DNA from: an uncultured Saprospiraceae bacterium
GTDB taxonomy: Bacteria; Bacteroidota; Bacteroidia; Chitinophagales; Saprospiraceae
NCBI GenBank assembly: GCA_937951615.1
Contig: CALFBH010000084.1
Coordinates: 1-64,000 of the forward strand
Length of the DNA: 64,000 bases
Direction: 5' to 3'
Every line of letters begins with the position of its first letter. Position 1 is the stretch's first letter. The position numbers were made by a program, and so were the translations under genes. Below the pieces are notes generated by a model, which ran no database searches, was not told where the DNA came from, and saw only the letters and a program-made list of their open reading frames with translations. This document shows positions 36,510 through 45,527 of the stretch, in pieces.

Positions 36510-39500
36510 TTAATTTTCACAATTTTCAATTTCTACACTAATACTTGTACCTGTCGGGGCAGAAAATCCAGGCTGTAAAAGAATCACATTACCTGCTTTC
36601 AGTTGCGGGGTATCGCCTGCTGTTATTGCTGCATTGGTATTGATAGCTGCACTCGCCTGATGTATACCATTGGGCATATTGTTCATAAAATCAATAACCG
36701 TTGGGCAGGCAAAACCATCACAAGGTATCAAATTACCAAACTGGTCATAGACCGGCAGGTATTGTCCTTCTACTTCTACTGACAAAGTATTGGTCAGTCC
36801 ATTCGCGTCGCTGACTGTTACGGTATACATGCCCGGACTCAGATTGCTGATTTCCGGTGTAGTTGCTCCTGTATTCCATTGTATATCATAAGTTGCTAAA
36901 CCTCCTGAAATGAGTACTTTTGCTGTTCCGGCAGAAAGACATTGTACATGTTCGACAGATGCTGTGAGGAGCATGGTATTGCTATTTGCACCGTTCTCTG
37001 AATATACATCGTAAAGCGTATTGCTCGATGCTGAATTAACCGTACCATCCGCTTTTATCATACTTCCGTCACCAGTACTGATGCCAAAGGATAAGCCATT
37101 AGATAAATCTTCTGTAGCCACGATGGCACTTATCGTAGCAATGGGCGTAATGCAGATTTTATTTACCTTGTCGGTACGAGTCAGCGCAATTTCCAGTTTA
37201 TTCCCGCTGGATATTTCGACTTGCTCTTCTGGCTGAAGAGATGAGCCGCTGACATCCATACTTGCGCTGATAAAATTAAAATTGTCGAAAACAATATCGC
37301 AGGCTGCTCCATGTATTTGCGCCGGTGCGCCAGATTCTTCTGCGTATAAAGCATATTCCAGTGTCGTCGTCGTCCCTGCCGAAGAACTACTAAGGGCTTC
37401 TAAGCGAAAATCAACAGTACTGGCAACATTGCCTGTATTACCCAGCGCGTGTATGCTGCCATAATTATCAATCAAAGCCTGTAAATCCTGTATATCTACC
37501 AGGCCATTTCCATCTGCATCCTGATGTTTACCATTCGCACCATTGACACCTGTTGCCCAGTCAGGGCCAGGTTGTCCAATCCAGTTGGTGCTTGCATTTG
37601 GGCGAGCAGGACCAGTATCCGTTTCTGCCAGTCCCCAGTACAGTACATCTGTATTGTCGGCTTCTCCATCATTATTGAAATCGCCGGGCCATACGAGCGA
37701 AACATTACAATTTCCTGTGCTACAAAAATCTTCCCAGGGTGCGTCGAAGCTATTGCCATCGCTGATGTAAGCGTTTTTATTATAAAAATCATCTAACTGA
37801 TTACAAAGCGTTGTTAAATTTGAATCATAACAAGCACTGAGTTGGTTGGAGTATAAAAACAAGCGTGTCAAACTACTCATATTACCGAATGACGATGGAA
37901 TACTGCCGATAAGTTGATTGGAAGATAAATTTAAAACAGTCAAATTACTTAGATTGCCGAGTGCTGTCGGAATACTACTACTGAGCTGATTTTGATTTAA
38001 ATACAAATAGACTAAATTACTTAAATTGCCCAGGTCTGCCGGAATACTGCCGCTGAGGTTATTATTACTCAAAGACAAAAGTTCCAAATTATTCAAACTG
38101 CCAATTTCCGGCGCAATACTTCCGCTAAGCTGCCTGTTGTATAAATTCAGCTCCAGCACACATCCAGTCGCATTCAAAGTCACTCCCTGCCAGCTATCCA
38201 TTGGCTGATTCAGATTCCATGCTACAGACCAATTTGCACCGCCTGCTGAATTATATAAAGCAACCAAAGCCAGCGAATCAAGGTATCGGCAGGAAGTAGC
38301 GCCACATATTCCTGTACTACTGCTGCAAAAATCTTCCCAGGGCGCATCCAGGTTATTGCCGTCGCTGATGAAAAAATTGGTATTATAATTTGAAGGTAAT
38401 ATCGCACAAAGGGACATTAAATCTGAGTCATAACAACCACTGAGTTGATTATTTTTTAAATACAATTGTTCCAAATTACTCAAATTGCCCAATTCGGGAG
38501 GAATACTACTACTAAGGTTATTGTTTTGCAACGATAAATCAGTCAGGGTACTTAAATTGCCCAGCTCAGACGGAATACTTCCGCTAAGGTTATTATCATC
38601 CAATATTAATTGTATTATGCTATTTAAGTTTCCGAATGATGCCGGAATACTGCCACTGAGTTGATTAGAACGCAGCCATAAATCAGTCAAATTACTTAAA
38701 TTGCCGAGACTAGAAGGCATACTACCGCTAAGTTGATTAGCAACCAACTGTAGATTGCTCAGATTGCTTAAATTTCCTAAGGTAGCCGGAATACTGCCGC
38801 TCAGGTTGTTATTATTAATCGATAAGTGTGTCAGACTACTCAGGTTTCCCAGAGTTACGGGAATACTGCCACTCAGGTTGTTATTATTTAAATATAAGTG
38901 TGTCAGACTACTCAACTCTCCCAGGGCTGCCGGAATACTACCGCTGAGTTGTTTATTGTATAAATTCAGTTGCTGAACACATCCGTCCGGATTTAAAGTC
39001 ACTCCCTGCCAGTTGTCCATGGGCTGATTCAGGTTCCATGTGACCGACCAATTGGCACCGCCTGCTGAATTATAAAGTGCTACCAGAGCCAGTGAATCAA
39101 GGTATCGACAGGAAGTAGAAATACATACTCCAGCACTAGTACTGCAAAAATTTTCCCAGGGCGCATCCAAATTATTCCCACTGCTGATGTAGCCATTGGT
39201 ATTATAACCCGCGTCAAGCTGATTGCAAAGACTCGCCAGATTTGGGTCATAACAACCATCTAGGTCATTGCCACTTATAATCATTCTTGACAAAGAACTC
39301 AGACTTCCAAAGCCCCCGGGAATACTACCTGTAAGTTGATTGGATTGAATATTGAGTTGCTCCAAACTGCTTAGATTACTCAAAGTTCCAGGAATACTCC
39401 CCGTCAAATCATTTGCCGACAGGTATAAGAAATTGAGATTACTTAAATTACCCAATGAAGCTGGAATACTGCCTGTCAAATCATTCGATTGCAAGTTCAT

Positions 39501-41231
39501 TTTTTCAAGGTTACTCAAACTGCCCAGACTAGCAGGAATACTACCCGTTAGGTCATTTTGAGACAAATACAACAAAGTCAGGTTACCTAGATTACCAAGT
39601 GAAGTTGGAATAGTACCAGATAAATTATTGCCCTGCAAATTCAGGTATGTAAGACTACTCAAAGTCCCAAGTTCTGCAGGAATCGTACCGGTGAGATTTC
39701 TGAATGTTAAACCCAGTTCTTCTACGCAGCCATCGCTATTCAGTTGTACGCCACTCCAGGCATCCATCGGCTGATTCAGGTTCCAGCTTGTTGTCCAACT
39801 AGCTCCGCCTGCTGAATTATAGAGGGCGACCAAATCCAGAGAATCATCATATCGGCATCCTGTAACCGGTGGAGGTGTACCGAAATAGGTCATTGCAGCA
39901 TACACATTTAATCGACCTTCGGTCAAACATTTTCCATTCAATGCCGAAATATTATCCGTCGAATTGAGCAATGCTTCCTTGATTTCCTCGGCAGTTTTAT
40001 TGGGATATTGCCCCCATAATAAAGCGCAGGCACCAGCTACTTGTGGCGTTGCCATAGATGTACCACTTTTAGTGCCGTAATTATTCATCGGCACACAACT
40101 ATATATACTTGAACCGGGCGCACCGAGATCCACTGTATTTATACCGATATTAGAAAAAATGGACAAGCCATCAGTACGAGTCGTGGAGGCTACTGCGACA
40201 AGATTGTCATTATCATAAGTACTCGGATAGTGCGGATTGGTATCATTATTATTACCATAATTATTGCCTGCAGCAGCAAAGAAGAGATGTCCATTCGCAT
40301 CCGCATTCTGTAGTGCCTGATACATCGTAGCAGAATATGAACCGCCGCCCCAACTATTATTGCTTATAGGCATCCCCATAGCAACAGCATAATTAAGTGC
40401 CGAGGCTCCATCTGATGTCGCACCAGAACCAGCATCAGAAAGAAATTTAAGTCCGGCCAACTGCACTTTCCAGGTCACCCCGACTACACCGATATTATTA
40501 TTGCCCGACGCGCCTACTGTACCCGCTACGTGTGTACCATGCGAATTGCCATCGTAAGGGTTATTATCATTATTCCTAAAATCCCAACCCACAAAATCAT
40601 CTGTAAAACCATTTCCATCATCATCAATATTATTTTCGTCGCCTGGATCAAAAATCCAGGAGCTGCCACTCCATTCCAGCACTTTTCCATCTCCGTCTGC
40701 ATCTTCTCCGAGGTTTTGCCAGATATTATCTATCAGGTCTTCGTGTGCCCAGTCTATTCCAGTATCAATAATGGCCACCACCACATCAGGGCTTTCTGTG
40801 GCGATGTCCCATGCTTCTGGTGCGTCAATATCTGCATCAGGCGTGCCGCCGTTTTGTCCCGTATTGTTTTGTCCCCACAAATTACCAAAAGATGGATCGT
40901 TTGGAGTGGTCACTCCAATGGAGACAATATAATCCGGTTCAATAAACTCAACATCAGGGTGATTTTGGTACTGACTGACAAGCGTTTGGATGTCCGCTTT
41001 TTTTTGTGCTGCATCTACTTTCCATAATTCGACGCCCAACTGTGGGAAAGTTTTGAGGACGCTAGCTTCCATCTGACTTTTGAGTGCATTTTTTTGAGCT
41101 GCTGACTTGCCCTGCTTCATCTTTATCAATACCTGCCCTGGTACATAATCGACAGTTTGTCCATAGAGGCAAGAGAAGGAGAAGCACAACACCGCAAGTA
41201 AAATACTTGTGCAATTATAGTATGTTTTCAT
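36510..41231 (-). CDS. Secreted S8 subtilase fused to three LRR cassettes
   Basis: 1573 aa from the ATG at 41231; an in-frame ATG 26 codons earlier would put a polar stretch before the signal peptide (MKTYYNCTSILLAVLCFSF...YGQ). A propeptide-like domain (VPGQVLIKMKQGKS) precedes an S8 domain with canonical blocks: AIIDTGIDW (Asp ~155), SHGTHVAGT (His ~228), AAAGNN, SGTSMATPQVAG (Ser ~392). Three plant-type LRR cassettes (~460-1180) follow, each with the LRRNT-like cap and the GCYD...WEDFC cap. Then come dockerin-like calcium loops (GDFNNDGEADNTD, QDADGNGLVDIQD), a cohesin-like domain, a SprB-like repeat (IQWNTGATTPEISNLSPGMY), and the C-terminal PQLKAGNVILLQPGFSAPTG domain ending EIENCEN. No type-A sorting domain. 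Divergent from helical copy C. Confidence 0.92.
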   Translation of the reverse strand: MKTYYNCTSILLAVLCFSFSCLYGQTVDYVPGQVLIKMKQGKSAAQKNALKSQMEASVLKTFPQLGVELWKVDAAQKKADIQTLVSQYQNHPDVEFIEPDYIVSIGVTTPNDPSFGNLWGQNNTGQNGGTPDADIDAPEAWDIATESPDVVVAIIDTGIDWAHEDLIDNIWQNLGEDADGDGKVLEWSGSSWIFDPGDENNIDDDGNGFTDDFVGWDFRNNDNNPYDGNSHGTHVAGTVGASGNNNIGVVGVTWKVQLAGLKFLSDAGSGATSDGASALNYAVAMGMPISNNSWGGGSYSATMYQALQNADANGHLFFAAAGNNYGNNNDTNPHYPSTYDNDNLVAVASTTRTDGLSIFSNIGINTVDLGAPGSSIYSCVPMNNYGTKSGTSMATPQVAGACALLWGQYPNKTAEEIKEALLNSTDNISALNGKCLTEGRLNVYAAMTYFGTPPPVTGCRYDDSLDLVALYNSAGGASWTTSWNLNQPMDAWSGVQLNSDGCVEELGLTFRNLTGTIPAELGTLSSLTYLNLQGNNLSGTIPTSLGNLGNLTLLYLSQNDLTGSIPASLGSLSNLEKMNLQSNDLTGSIPASLGNLSNLNFLYLSANDLTGSIPGTLSNLSSLEQLNIQSNQLTGSIPGGFGSLSSLSRMIISGNDLDGCYDPNLASLCNQLDAGYNTNGYISSGNNLDAPWENFCSTSAGVCISTSCRYLDSLALVALYNSAGGANWSVTWNLNQPMDNWQGVTLNPDGCVQQLNLYNKQLSGSIPAALGELSSLTHLYLNNNNLSGSIPVTLGNLSSLTHLSINNNNLSGSIPATLGNLSNLSNLQLVANQLSGSMPSSLGNLSNLTDLWLRSNQLSGSIPASFGNLNSIIQLILDDNNLSGSIPSELGNLSTLTDLSLQNNNLSSSIPPELGNLSNLEQLYLKNNQLSGCYDSDLMSLCAILPSNYNTNFFISDGNNLDAPWEDFCSSSTGICGATSCRYLDSLALVALYNSAGGANWSVAWNLNQPMDSWQGVTLNATGCVLELNLYNRQLSGSIAPEIGSLNNLELLSLSNNNLSGSIPADLGNLSNLVYLYLNQNQLSSSIPTALGNLSNLTVLNLSSNQLIGSIPSSFGNMSSLTRLFLYSNQLSACYDSNLTTLCNQLDDFYNKNAYISDGNSFDAPWEDFCSTGNCNVSLVWPGDFNNDGEADNTDVLYWGLAETDTGPARPNASTNWIGQPGPDWATGVNGANGKHQDADGNGLVDIQDLQALIDNYGSIHALGNTGNVASTVDFRLEALSSSSAGTTTTLEYALYAEESGAPAQIHGAACDIVFDNFNFISASMDVSGSSLQPEEQVEISSGNKLEIALTRTDKVNKICITPIATISAIVATEDLSNGLSFGISTGDGSMIKADGTVNSASSNTLYDVYSENGANSNTMLLTASVEHVQCLSAGTAKVLISGGLATYDIQWNTGATTPEISNLSPGMYTVTVSDANGLTNTLSVEVEGQYLPVYDQFGNLIPCDGFACPTVIDFMNNMPNGIHQASAAINTNAAITAGDTPQLKAGNVILLQPGFSAPTGTSISVEIENCEN

Positions 41232-41286
41232 GATATTGTTTTTGGTAAAAAAATTGCTTGAGTGGATTGGAGCGTCTTCTGCAAAG

Positions 41287-41294
41287 CAAAAATA
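41287..41294 (-). promoter_or_regulatory. -7 box candidate for the S8-LRR gene (1573 aa)
   Basis: Minus-strand TATTTTTG matches TAnnTTTG, 55 bases upstream of the chosen ATG and downstream of the rejected earlier ATG, which supports the start at 41231. Confidence 0.45.
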
Positions 41295-41415
41295 CAAGTT
41301 TAAAAGCATGTTTTTATATACTTTTTATACAGAAAATATTATATTAGCATAGAAAATAAATTTTATAAAAAACTATTGTTCATTAATTTAGTATATATTT
41401 TTTATGTAGAAAATA

Positions 41416-42873
41416 ATGAAAAAACAATTATTACTCACTGAACTATTAGAGCGTTTTTCCGAAAATGAAATAGAGAGTTTTGCTCATTTTCTGTCTTGTA
41501 GCCACTTTAATACTGATGAGCATCTTAGCAAACTCCTTGACATTCTAAAAAGAAAAGTATTGTGGCGGAAGTCAATTGATAATGAAAAGCAATTGATTAT
41601 TTGCTGGCAGGCAATTGTGGCTTTGCCTTTGAAAGACCCCACATTAAATAAACAACAAATTGCCCTTTTGCGGGTAAAGATGAGTGCATTAACACGTCTG
41701 GCAGAACAGTTTCTCACCATTGAAGCACTACAAAACGACGAGGCTTGTAAGAATGAATTATTGCATCGAAAATTACTAGAAAAAAAGCAATTTCGTTTAC
41801 TGGATCGCCGCATGAATAAATTCCAAAAAGCACCAGACGAGCAGATTAAAGACATTCCTCATTATCATTATCAATATAAAACAGAAACAAGTATACTCAA
41901 TTATCTCTACCATAGCGGGCAATGGATAAAAGCGGACAATCTACCCGAATTGAATCAAAATCTGGATGTGTATTATCTGCTCAATAAATTAAAACTACAC
42001 ATTACTGCCTTGTCTTTTATGGAGGCTTCCGCCCAAAAAAAATACGACTTTTCTGATGTAGAAGCCTTACAACATTTATTAAAATTAGTCAAACACGCCA
42101 ATGTTCCACTTCTACAGGCATATCGGGCAGTTATAGATTTGATGAACGATAAAACGCCTCATACTTATAAGAAATTACTCTTCCTGTTGGAAGAATATGA
42201 GGGCGATATTTCCATGAATGACCTTAATGACTTTTACGTTGTGGCAACCAATTTCTGTGTCCATCAAATCAAATCGGGTAAATCAGAATACCATGCCCGC
42301 TTGTTTGATTTGTATCAGACGATGGATGCCAAAAATCTCTTATTAGAAGGCAATCTTATTCCAATTGGAAAGTTGAAAAATATAGTCTCGGTAAGTTGTC
42401 GGGCAGGAAAATTTGAATGGGCAACCCAAATGATTAATAAATACCGCCCTTTTTTAAGAAAAGAAAATAGAGAACACGTACACAGTTTCAACCTTGGAGC
42501 TATTGCCTTTTATCAAAAAGATTATCAGACCGCGATTGATTATTTACACCGCATTGGCAATATCAATCTGATTTATGATATTAGTCGTCGCGTCATGGTT
42601 GTTAAATCACATTATGAAATAGAAACCCATTATAAAGAAACGACTGCCCAGGTTTTTCGTTCTATGGAAAAGTATATTAAGCGTAATAAGTCGCTTCCAC
42701 CTAAAGACAAAACAGCCTACAGAAATTTCATTCGCATCCTCATCAATCTTTACCGCATCCGGCACGGACTCACCAAAATGTCGCTGGAACGTATTAAGTA
42801 TAAATTGGAACACCAGGCTTTGAACAGCGATAAGCAGTGGTTGCTGAACAAGATTCAAGTGTTGGAAAAATAA
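41416..42873 (+). CDS. ~490-aa helical protein of the divergent LRR-protease module (copy C)
   Basis: 485 aa, ATG start (MKKQLLLTELLERFSENEI). No signal peptide or membrane segment. Closest to copy B along the whole length: DIPHYHYQYKTETSILNYLY, NLDVYYLLNKLKLHITALSF, NDFYVVATNFCVHQIKSGK, EGNLIPIGKLKNIVSVSCR and FRSMEKYIKRNKSL. The terminal NFIRILINLYRIRHGLTKM and LNSDKQWLLNKIQVLE is the signature of the family. Its divergent neighbour is the 1573-aa S8-LRR protease, with 184 bases between start codons. The shared gene arrangement in three places argues for duplication of a two-gene unit and a linked role, unknown at present. Confidence 0.85.
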   Translation: MKKQLLLTELLERFSENEIESFAHFLSCSHFNTDEHLSKLLDILKRKVLWRKSIDNEKQLIICWQAIVALPLKDPTLNKQQIALLRVKMSALTRLAEQFLTIEALQNDEACKNELLHRKLLEKKQFRLLDRRMNKFQKAPDEQIKDIPHYHYQYKTETSILNYLYHSGQWIKADNLPELNQNLDVYYLLNKLKLHITALSFMEASAQKKYDFSDVEALQHLLKLVKHANVPLLQAYRAVIDLMNDKTPHTYKKLLFLLEEYEGDISMNDLNDFYVVATNFCVHQIKSGKSEYHARLFDLYQTMDAKNLLLEGNLIPIGKLKNIVSVSCRAGKFEWATQMINKYRPFLRKENREHVHSFNLGAIAFYQKDYQTAIDYLHRIGNINLIYDISRRVMVVKSHYEIETHYKETTAQVFRSMEKYIKRNKSLPPKDKTAYRNFIRILINLYRIRHGLTKMSLERIKYKLEHQALNSDKQWLLNKIQVLEK

Positions 42874-42946
42874 TTGACTTTACTGAGTAGTCTTCCCAAT
42901 TCTCTTAGCCCCTTTTTCCATTTTTTGAAAGCTTAATCCCATTATT

Positions 42947-43072
42947 GGCTACCCGTCTAAGGTTGGACAAAAAGCAAGGTGTTTTCCCCTCCTCAAAAGC
43001 ATATATCTTTAAATTCTAACCAGTTATACAACTGATTGATTTACAATGCTGTCCAACGTTAGACGGGTAGCC
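42947..43072. mobile_element. MITE-like element with 23-bp TIRs and 8-bp TSD
   Basis: 126 bp. The left TIR (42947-42969) begins GGCTACCCGTCTAA; the right TIR (43050-43072) is its complement with one mismatch in 23. The element is flanked by a perfect direct repeat CCATTATT at 42939-42946 and 43073-43080, the expected target-site duplication. There is no coding capacity, so it must have moved with a transposase encoded elsewhere. An 8-bp duplication fits several IS families (for example ISL3, IS1595, ISAs1); the family cannot be set from this window. It sits just downstream of the NACHT gene. Confidence 0.9.
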
Positions 43073-43199
43073 CCATTATTCATACGCAAAAGAGTAGATT
43101 CCATAGCCGTCAATATATTCTTTATCAGTAGGCTGCGCCTAAAAGCCTGTATTCAACTCGTACACTACAAATAATTTACAACCATAAGTTAACATTCCC

Positions 43200-45425
43200 T
43201 TATATTTGCCCCCAACTCTTCTTTATAAATATAATTTCTGGTAGGGATAAATGGCTTTTGAATGAAAAATCATTTCTCAATTGATAAGCCTCCGTTTCGT
43301 TTCCTTTCTTTGAAAAATCTAATATTAATTTGCTCATTATATTTTGAGTATTCCCATAAAAAGATAGCAAATTTTTAAACGTATTTAGATTTTTAAACCG
43401 TAGCGGAGAATAAATTTCACGCAAATACTTTAAAGATTCTTTCATGTACTTTTGCTTCATAATAACATCCAAAATCTCTGCGTGCTCGTTTTCCATTTGA
43501 ACTTCAAGGAGTGTATTAATATATCCAATTGAAGCAATAAGATATCCATTTACAGGAAAATCAGGCTTCTCTAATACTAGCCTATTTAAGAAGCTGATAA
43601 TAAAACTACTTGATTTTTGTATAAAAAACAAAGACTTGAATCTATCAAAAATAAATGATGAAAAAAACTCTGTAGGATTTGATGATATTGCAACAACAAG
43701 TGCCAATACTGAAGGCATTTTTATTAAAATATCTCCATCAGGTAACTTAGGTAGTTTAACTATATATTCAGCGGCTAAATATTCTTGTATGGATTTATGT
43801 ACAAATTCATATTTAGCGTATCCTGATTGAACAAATATTCCAGTATGAGATTCTATTTCATTGATTACATTTTGACACTCATTTTCAGGCAACCCAAAAT
43901 TGAATCTAATTTCTGAATATGCTTCAATTAAATCGTGTCTCTCAAAGATTGACTTATTGTGAATTTTCATTAAGTGAAAGGCTAAGTTTGCTAAAAACTC
44001 CCTCTTCCTATCAATTTCAAATTTACTATATTTCGATTCTCGAAAAACATTTCTTTGCAAATCCCATTCCTCTAAAAGAAGATTTATTATCTTCCTGTAT
44101 ACTGATTTTGGCTTCTCAGGTATTCGTTTGTAACGTTCATAAAGTGCACATAAATGACTTAAGGTAAGAGGTCTGATTGTAGTATCAGCAAATGGAGAAT
44201 CTTTTATTTGATTAAGAAGTTCTTCCGCACTTTCTTCATCATTCAACCACTTTGAAATAAATAGTTTTGCTTGTTCTTCTGACAGAGGACACACTTCATA
44301 AACGGTTGTATTTTCAATATGCTGATGAAAATCACCTGTTCTTGAGGTTAAAACTAATCTTGATTCTTTTAAACCAAGTGCGATAGATTGTATATCTAAA
44401 ATCACGTCCCCTCTATCACTTTCGTTAACTTCATCCAATCCATCTAAAACCAATAAAACATTCAAACTATCTATCAAATTTATTACGGTATTTAGAAACA
44501 AAGTATTGTTTAAAGATTCATTCTCTAATTGAATCTTCTGAATTTTTTTATCCGTCTCAGACAACCTATTTAAGATTGAAATACCCTTGGAAGTCTCTAA
44601 ATTAAAATTAGCATTATTTATTTCTGATATTAGTTTACTTTCGCTTTTCAAATCAATCTTATTCGTGTTAAACTGTATTCCAAGTAAATTGACTATATAT
44701 TTCAACAACGTGTGTTTAGTTGGCCGTTTGCTTATATCAATATTCTTTCTGTTGTTTAAATTTCTGAGCCGAATAACAATAGGAAAGTTATGTTTTTGCT
44801 CTTTTATAAAATAATTTTGAACTATTCTTTTCATTGTTGTTGTCTTCCCTGCTCCAGGCTGACCTAAAATAACCAAATTAGACTGATTTCTATCAAAAAG
44901 TTCATCAACCAGAATTGATTCATTTACACTCTCATCGAAAAAATGCTGACGCTTAGGAGTCAGATAAAAATTTAACTCTATATATACCTGGAAAATTGAT
45001 TTAGCTTCGTTTGTATCCTTAAATGAAATTTCTTTTGACCAATTATTAGTTTCTTTCAGGTGATAAATTATTGAATTTTTAATATCATTAAACGTAATTG
45101 AAAAATTAAAAAATTCTTCTTTGTGAAAAGAAACGTTCTCTGTTAATCCTGAAGAGTTTTGCGAAAGCTCAAATTCATCAATAATTTCAAGTATGCCATA
45201 ATTAATTTTATTTGACTCAATAATACTTTCAGAGTATTTAATCAAACCTAATTGAAGTCCTTTCTCTAATTTTTTATTTCTATTAGACAGAATACTCAAG
45301 TCATTCACAAGTTTTTTATCAATTAAATCTATATTAGATTGGATAAGTTCAATAGCTAAGTCTGTTTTTCCTAAACCAATTAGCTTATTAACATCTTTTT
45401 TTAAATCTAAAAAATCCGCTGCCAT
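43200..45425 (-). CDS. NACHT-family STAND NTPase with EAD11-like N-terminus
   Basis: 741 aa from the ATG at 45425. An in-frame ATG 34 codons upstream is rejected because a -7-like box lies between them and the extension is unlike the family. Residues ~1-95 resemble effector-associated domain 11 (DVNKLIGLGKTDLAIELIQ, SILSNRNKKLEKGLQLGLI, INYGILEIIDEFE), which in this class recruits a partner by homotypic contact. The NACHT core has Walker A GQPGAGKTTT (~187-196) and Walker B VLLVLDGLDEVNESD (~325) with the small-residue/Asp-Glu signature, then LVLTSRTGDF. The C-terminal half has a helical SSFIF-type region and no obvious LRR or TPR sensor. Visibly AT-richer than its neighbours and isolated, it looks horizontally acquired. 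Related bacterial NACHT proteins defend against phage; that role is inference here. Confidence 0.88.
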   Translation of the reverse strand: MAADFLDLKKDVNKLIGLGKTDLAIELIQSNIDLIDKKLVNDLSILSNRNKKLEKGLQLGLIKYSESIIESNKINYGILEIIDEFELSQNSSGLTENVSFHKEEFFNFSITFNDIKNSIIYHLKETNNWSKEISFKDTNEAKSIFQVYIELNFYLTPKRQHFFDESVNESILVDELFDRNQSNLVILGQPGAGKTTTMKRIVQNYFIKEQKHNFPIVIRLRNLNNRKNIDISKRPTKHTLLKYIVNLLGIQFNTNKIDLKSESKLISEINNANFNLETSKGISILNRLSETDKKIQKIQLENESLNNTLFLNTVINLIDSLNVLLVLDGLDEVNESDRGDVILDIQSIALGLKESRLVLTSRTGDFHQHIENTTVYEVCPLSEEQAKLFISKWLNDEESAEELLNQIKDSPFADTTIRPLTLSHLCALYERYKRIPEKPKSVYRKIINLLLEEWDLQRNVFRESKYSKFEIDRKREFLANLAFHLMKIHNKSIFERHDLIEAYSEIRFNFGLPENECQNVINEIESHTGIFVQSGYAKYEFVHKSIQEYLAAEYIVKLPKLPDGDILIKMPSVLALVVAISSNPTEFFSSFIFDRFKSLFFIQKSSSFIISFLNRLVLEKPDFPVNGYLIASIGYINTLLEVQMENEHAEILDVIMKQKYMKESLKYLREIYSPLRFKNLNTFKNLLSFYGNTQNIMSKLILDFSKKGNETEAYQLRNDFSFKSHLSLPEIIFIKKSWGQI

Positions 45426-45451
45426 AATCTCAAAGGTAATTTGTTGGTTAT

Positions 45452-45459
45452 CAAATATA
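45452..45459 (-). promoter_or_regulatory. -7 box candidate for the NACHT gene
   Basis: Minus-strand TATATTTG fits TAnnTTTG, 26 bases upstream of the chosen ATG. Supports 45425 over the earlier in-frame ATG. Confidence 0.4.
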
Positions 45460-45527
45460 ATTATTGTCAGAAATACTTTTATAGTGCTAAGATGATTTAA
45501 TAAATCTGGAAACAAAACAAGTTTCAT

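Noticed and set aside
41232-41309. Longer S8-LRR protein starting at 41309
   Set aside because: Would put 26 residues before a clear signal peptide and start upstream of the probable -7 box.
42947-43072. Terminator hairpin for helical copy C or the NACHT gene
   Set aside because: The 23-bp arms are 80 bases apart and are bounded by an exact 8-bp direct repeat, which fits a transposed element rather than a terminator.
45426-45527. Longer NACHT protein starting at 45527
   Set aside because: The extra 34 residues look like untranslated leader, and a -7-like box at 45452-45459 would lie inside the gene.
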